A stretch of 14,017 nt of DNA from an uncultured Erysipelotrichaceae bacterium. GTDB lineage: Bacteria > Bacillota_I > Bacilli_A > Erysipelotrichales > Coprobacillaceae. Below are positions 13,486 through 14,017 of the stretch, piece after piece (positions within the stretch are counted from its first letter, which is position 1; each line of letters starts with the position of its first letter). The position numbers and the translations under genes are program-made. The stretch spans positions 1 to 14,017 of the forward strand of contig URQL01000027.1 of assembly GCA_900550005.1 (NCBI GenBank), read 5' to 3'. The notes under the pieces are model-generated. The model saw nothing but the letters and a program-made list of their open reading frames with translations, made no database searches and was not told where the DNA came from.

Positions 13486-13536
13486 AGTTGAAACGAAAAA
13501 TTAAGAAAAATAAATGCTAAGAAAAGAGATAGTTTG

Positions 13537-13565
13537 TTGCAAAAATGACTAATATAGTTTAAAAT
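13537..13565 (+). promoter_or_regulatory. sigma-A promoter of rny
   Basis: TTGCAA (13537-13542) and TAAAAT (13560-13565) are spaced by 17 bases. The predicted start near 13572 gives a leader of about 70 bases that contains two hairpins. The stretch 13486-13536 before it shows nothing recognisable. Confidence 0.7.
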
Positions 13566-13570
13566 AGAAC

Positions 13571-13613
13571 ATGTGTTTTAAAAATAATACACATTGATGT
13601 AAGATTTACATCA
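13571..13613 (+). repeat. two adjacent inverted repeats in the rny leader
   Basis: Hairpin one pairs ATGTGT (13571-13576) with ACACAT (13589-13594), and TTA/TAA inside it with an AAAA loop. Hairpin two is a perfect 8-bp repeat, TGATGTAA (13595-13602) and TTACATCA (13606-13613), with a GAT loop. The two are separated by no base. No T-tract follows, so neither is a terminator. The second is also a plausible DNA operator. Confidence 0.7.
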
Positions 13614-13642
13614 TTAAGGCAAAGACAATAGGGAGGAACTAT

Positions 13643-14017
13643 ATGTTTAATAACAATGTGTTTTTAACTGTTTTGTCTTATGTTCTTTCTGTGCTTTTAG
13701 GTATTGGCTTATTACGTTTATACTATGCTATAAGGGTATCAAAAGCGAATGTCAATGCAACAAAAATCATTGATGATGCGGTTGCAAAAGCAGATAATAT
13801 TGTAAAAGAATCTATACTTGATGCAAAAACTCAGGCTTATGAATTAAAATTAGAAGCTGAAAAAGAAATTAAAGAGCAAAAACAGCAATCAACAGATTTT
13901 GAAAACAAATTATTACAACGTGAACAAAATATTGATCGTAGAGATCTTTTATTACAAAGTAAAGAAGATGCTTATGAACAACGTGTATCACAGTTTAAGA
14001 AAAAAGAAGTAGAACTA
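13643..14017 (+). CDS. rny: ribonuclease Y, N-terminal part, cut by window end
   Basis: RNase Y is a membrane-anchored endoribonuclease that starts mRNA decay in many Firmicutes. Only the first 125 residues are present; the KH and HD catalytic domains lie beyond the window. An N-terminal membrane helix (about 6-29) is followed by a long, charged, alanine- and glutamate-rich coiled coil. It contains the family landmarks DAKTQAYELKLEAEKEIKEQ (60-79), LLQREQNIDRRD (90-101) and the following LLLQSKEDAYEQR. The ATG has GGGAGGA (13631-13637) six bases upstream. It follows recA behind a terminator, as rny follows recA (with pbpX between) in B. subtilis. In many annotations this family was once called an HDIG or phosphodiesterase protein. 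Confidence 0.95.
   Translation, partial: MFNNNVFLTVLSYVLSVLLGIGLLRLYYAIRVSKANVNATKIIDDAVAKADNIVKESILDAKTQAYELKLEAEKEIKEQKQQSTDFENKLLQREQNIDRRDLLLQSKEDAYEQRVSQFKKKEVEL

Noticed and set aside
1..14017. Mobile elements, CRISPR arrays, phage genes, toxin-antitoxin pairs or a defence island
   Set aside because: All gene-length frames are assigned to conserved core genes, the gaps are short, and no repeat array or flanking inverted repeats with target duplications are visible.

Overview
The window is an AT-rich stretch of chromosomal core genome from a low-GC, endospore-forming Firmicute. The signs are two mother-cell/coat sporulation genes (spoVIF-like and spoIVA), a Bacillus-type (type B) RNase P RNA, GpsB, RecU and DnaD, strong AGGAGG ribosome sites, and gene orders known from Bacillus subtilis. 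The codon choice, the very short gaps and the reduced operons (no aspB, asnS or ypoC around dnaD-nth) suggest the Erysipelotrichia/Coprobacillaceae side of the phylum, but this assignment is an inference. TGA is used as a stop (recU) and Trp is TGG, so the standard bacterial code applies. I see no insertion sequence, phage gene, CRISPR array or tRNA.

Layout, left to right. Positions 1-4311 hold the end of der, then gpsA, a SpoVIF-like small gene, spoIVA, hup (HU) and a YugP-type membrane zinc peptidase. They cover ribosome assembly, phospholipid precursor synthesis, the spore-coat basement layer and nucleoid packing, in nearly the order of the B. subtilis der-gpsA-spoIVA-hbs region. Positions 4387-6108 hold ypmB-dnaD-nth, read rightward as a tight operon (2-base gap, then 8-base overlap). 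They meet recU-ponA (9439 to 6126, leftward, ATGA overlap) at a bidirectional terminator. Divergent from recU, gpsB is followed immediately by rnpB, which has its own promoter and terminator. A second Bacillus-like block follows: rodZ-like, pgsA, stand-alone CinA C-terminal domain and recA, then rny, which is cut by the window edge.

The genes share themes. GpsB, PBP1 (ponA) and RodZ serve peptidoglycan synthesis and cell shape. GpsA and PgsA supply glycerol phosphate and phosphatidylglycerol phosphate for the membrane. DnaD, Nth, RecU and RecA serve replication and repair. rnpB and RNase Y handle RNA processing. SpoVIF and SpoIVA serve the spore.

Control signals that can be read are sigma-A-type promoters before hup, gpsB, rnpB, rodZ and rny, and six intrinsic terminators. 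The five terminators that close protein genes on the plus strand all overlap the stop codon of the gene. The rny leader carries two adjacent hairpins. I did not find an undescribed multi-gene system; the findings below are local oddities in otherwise ordinary housekeeping DNA.
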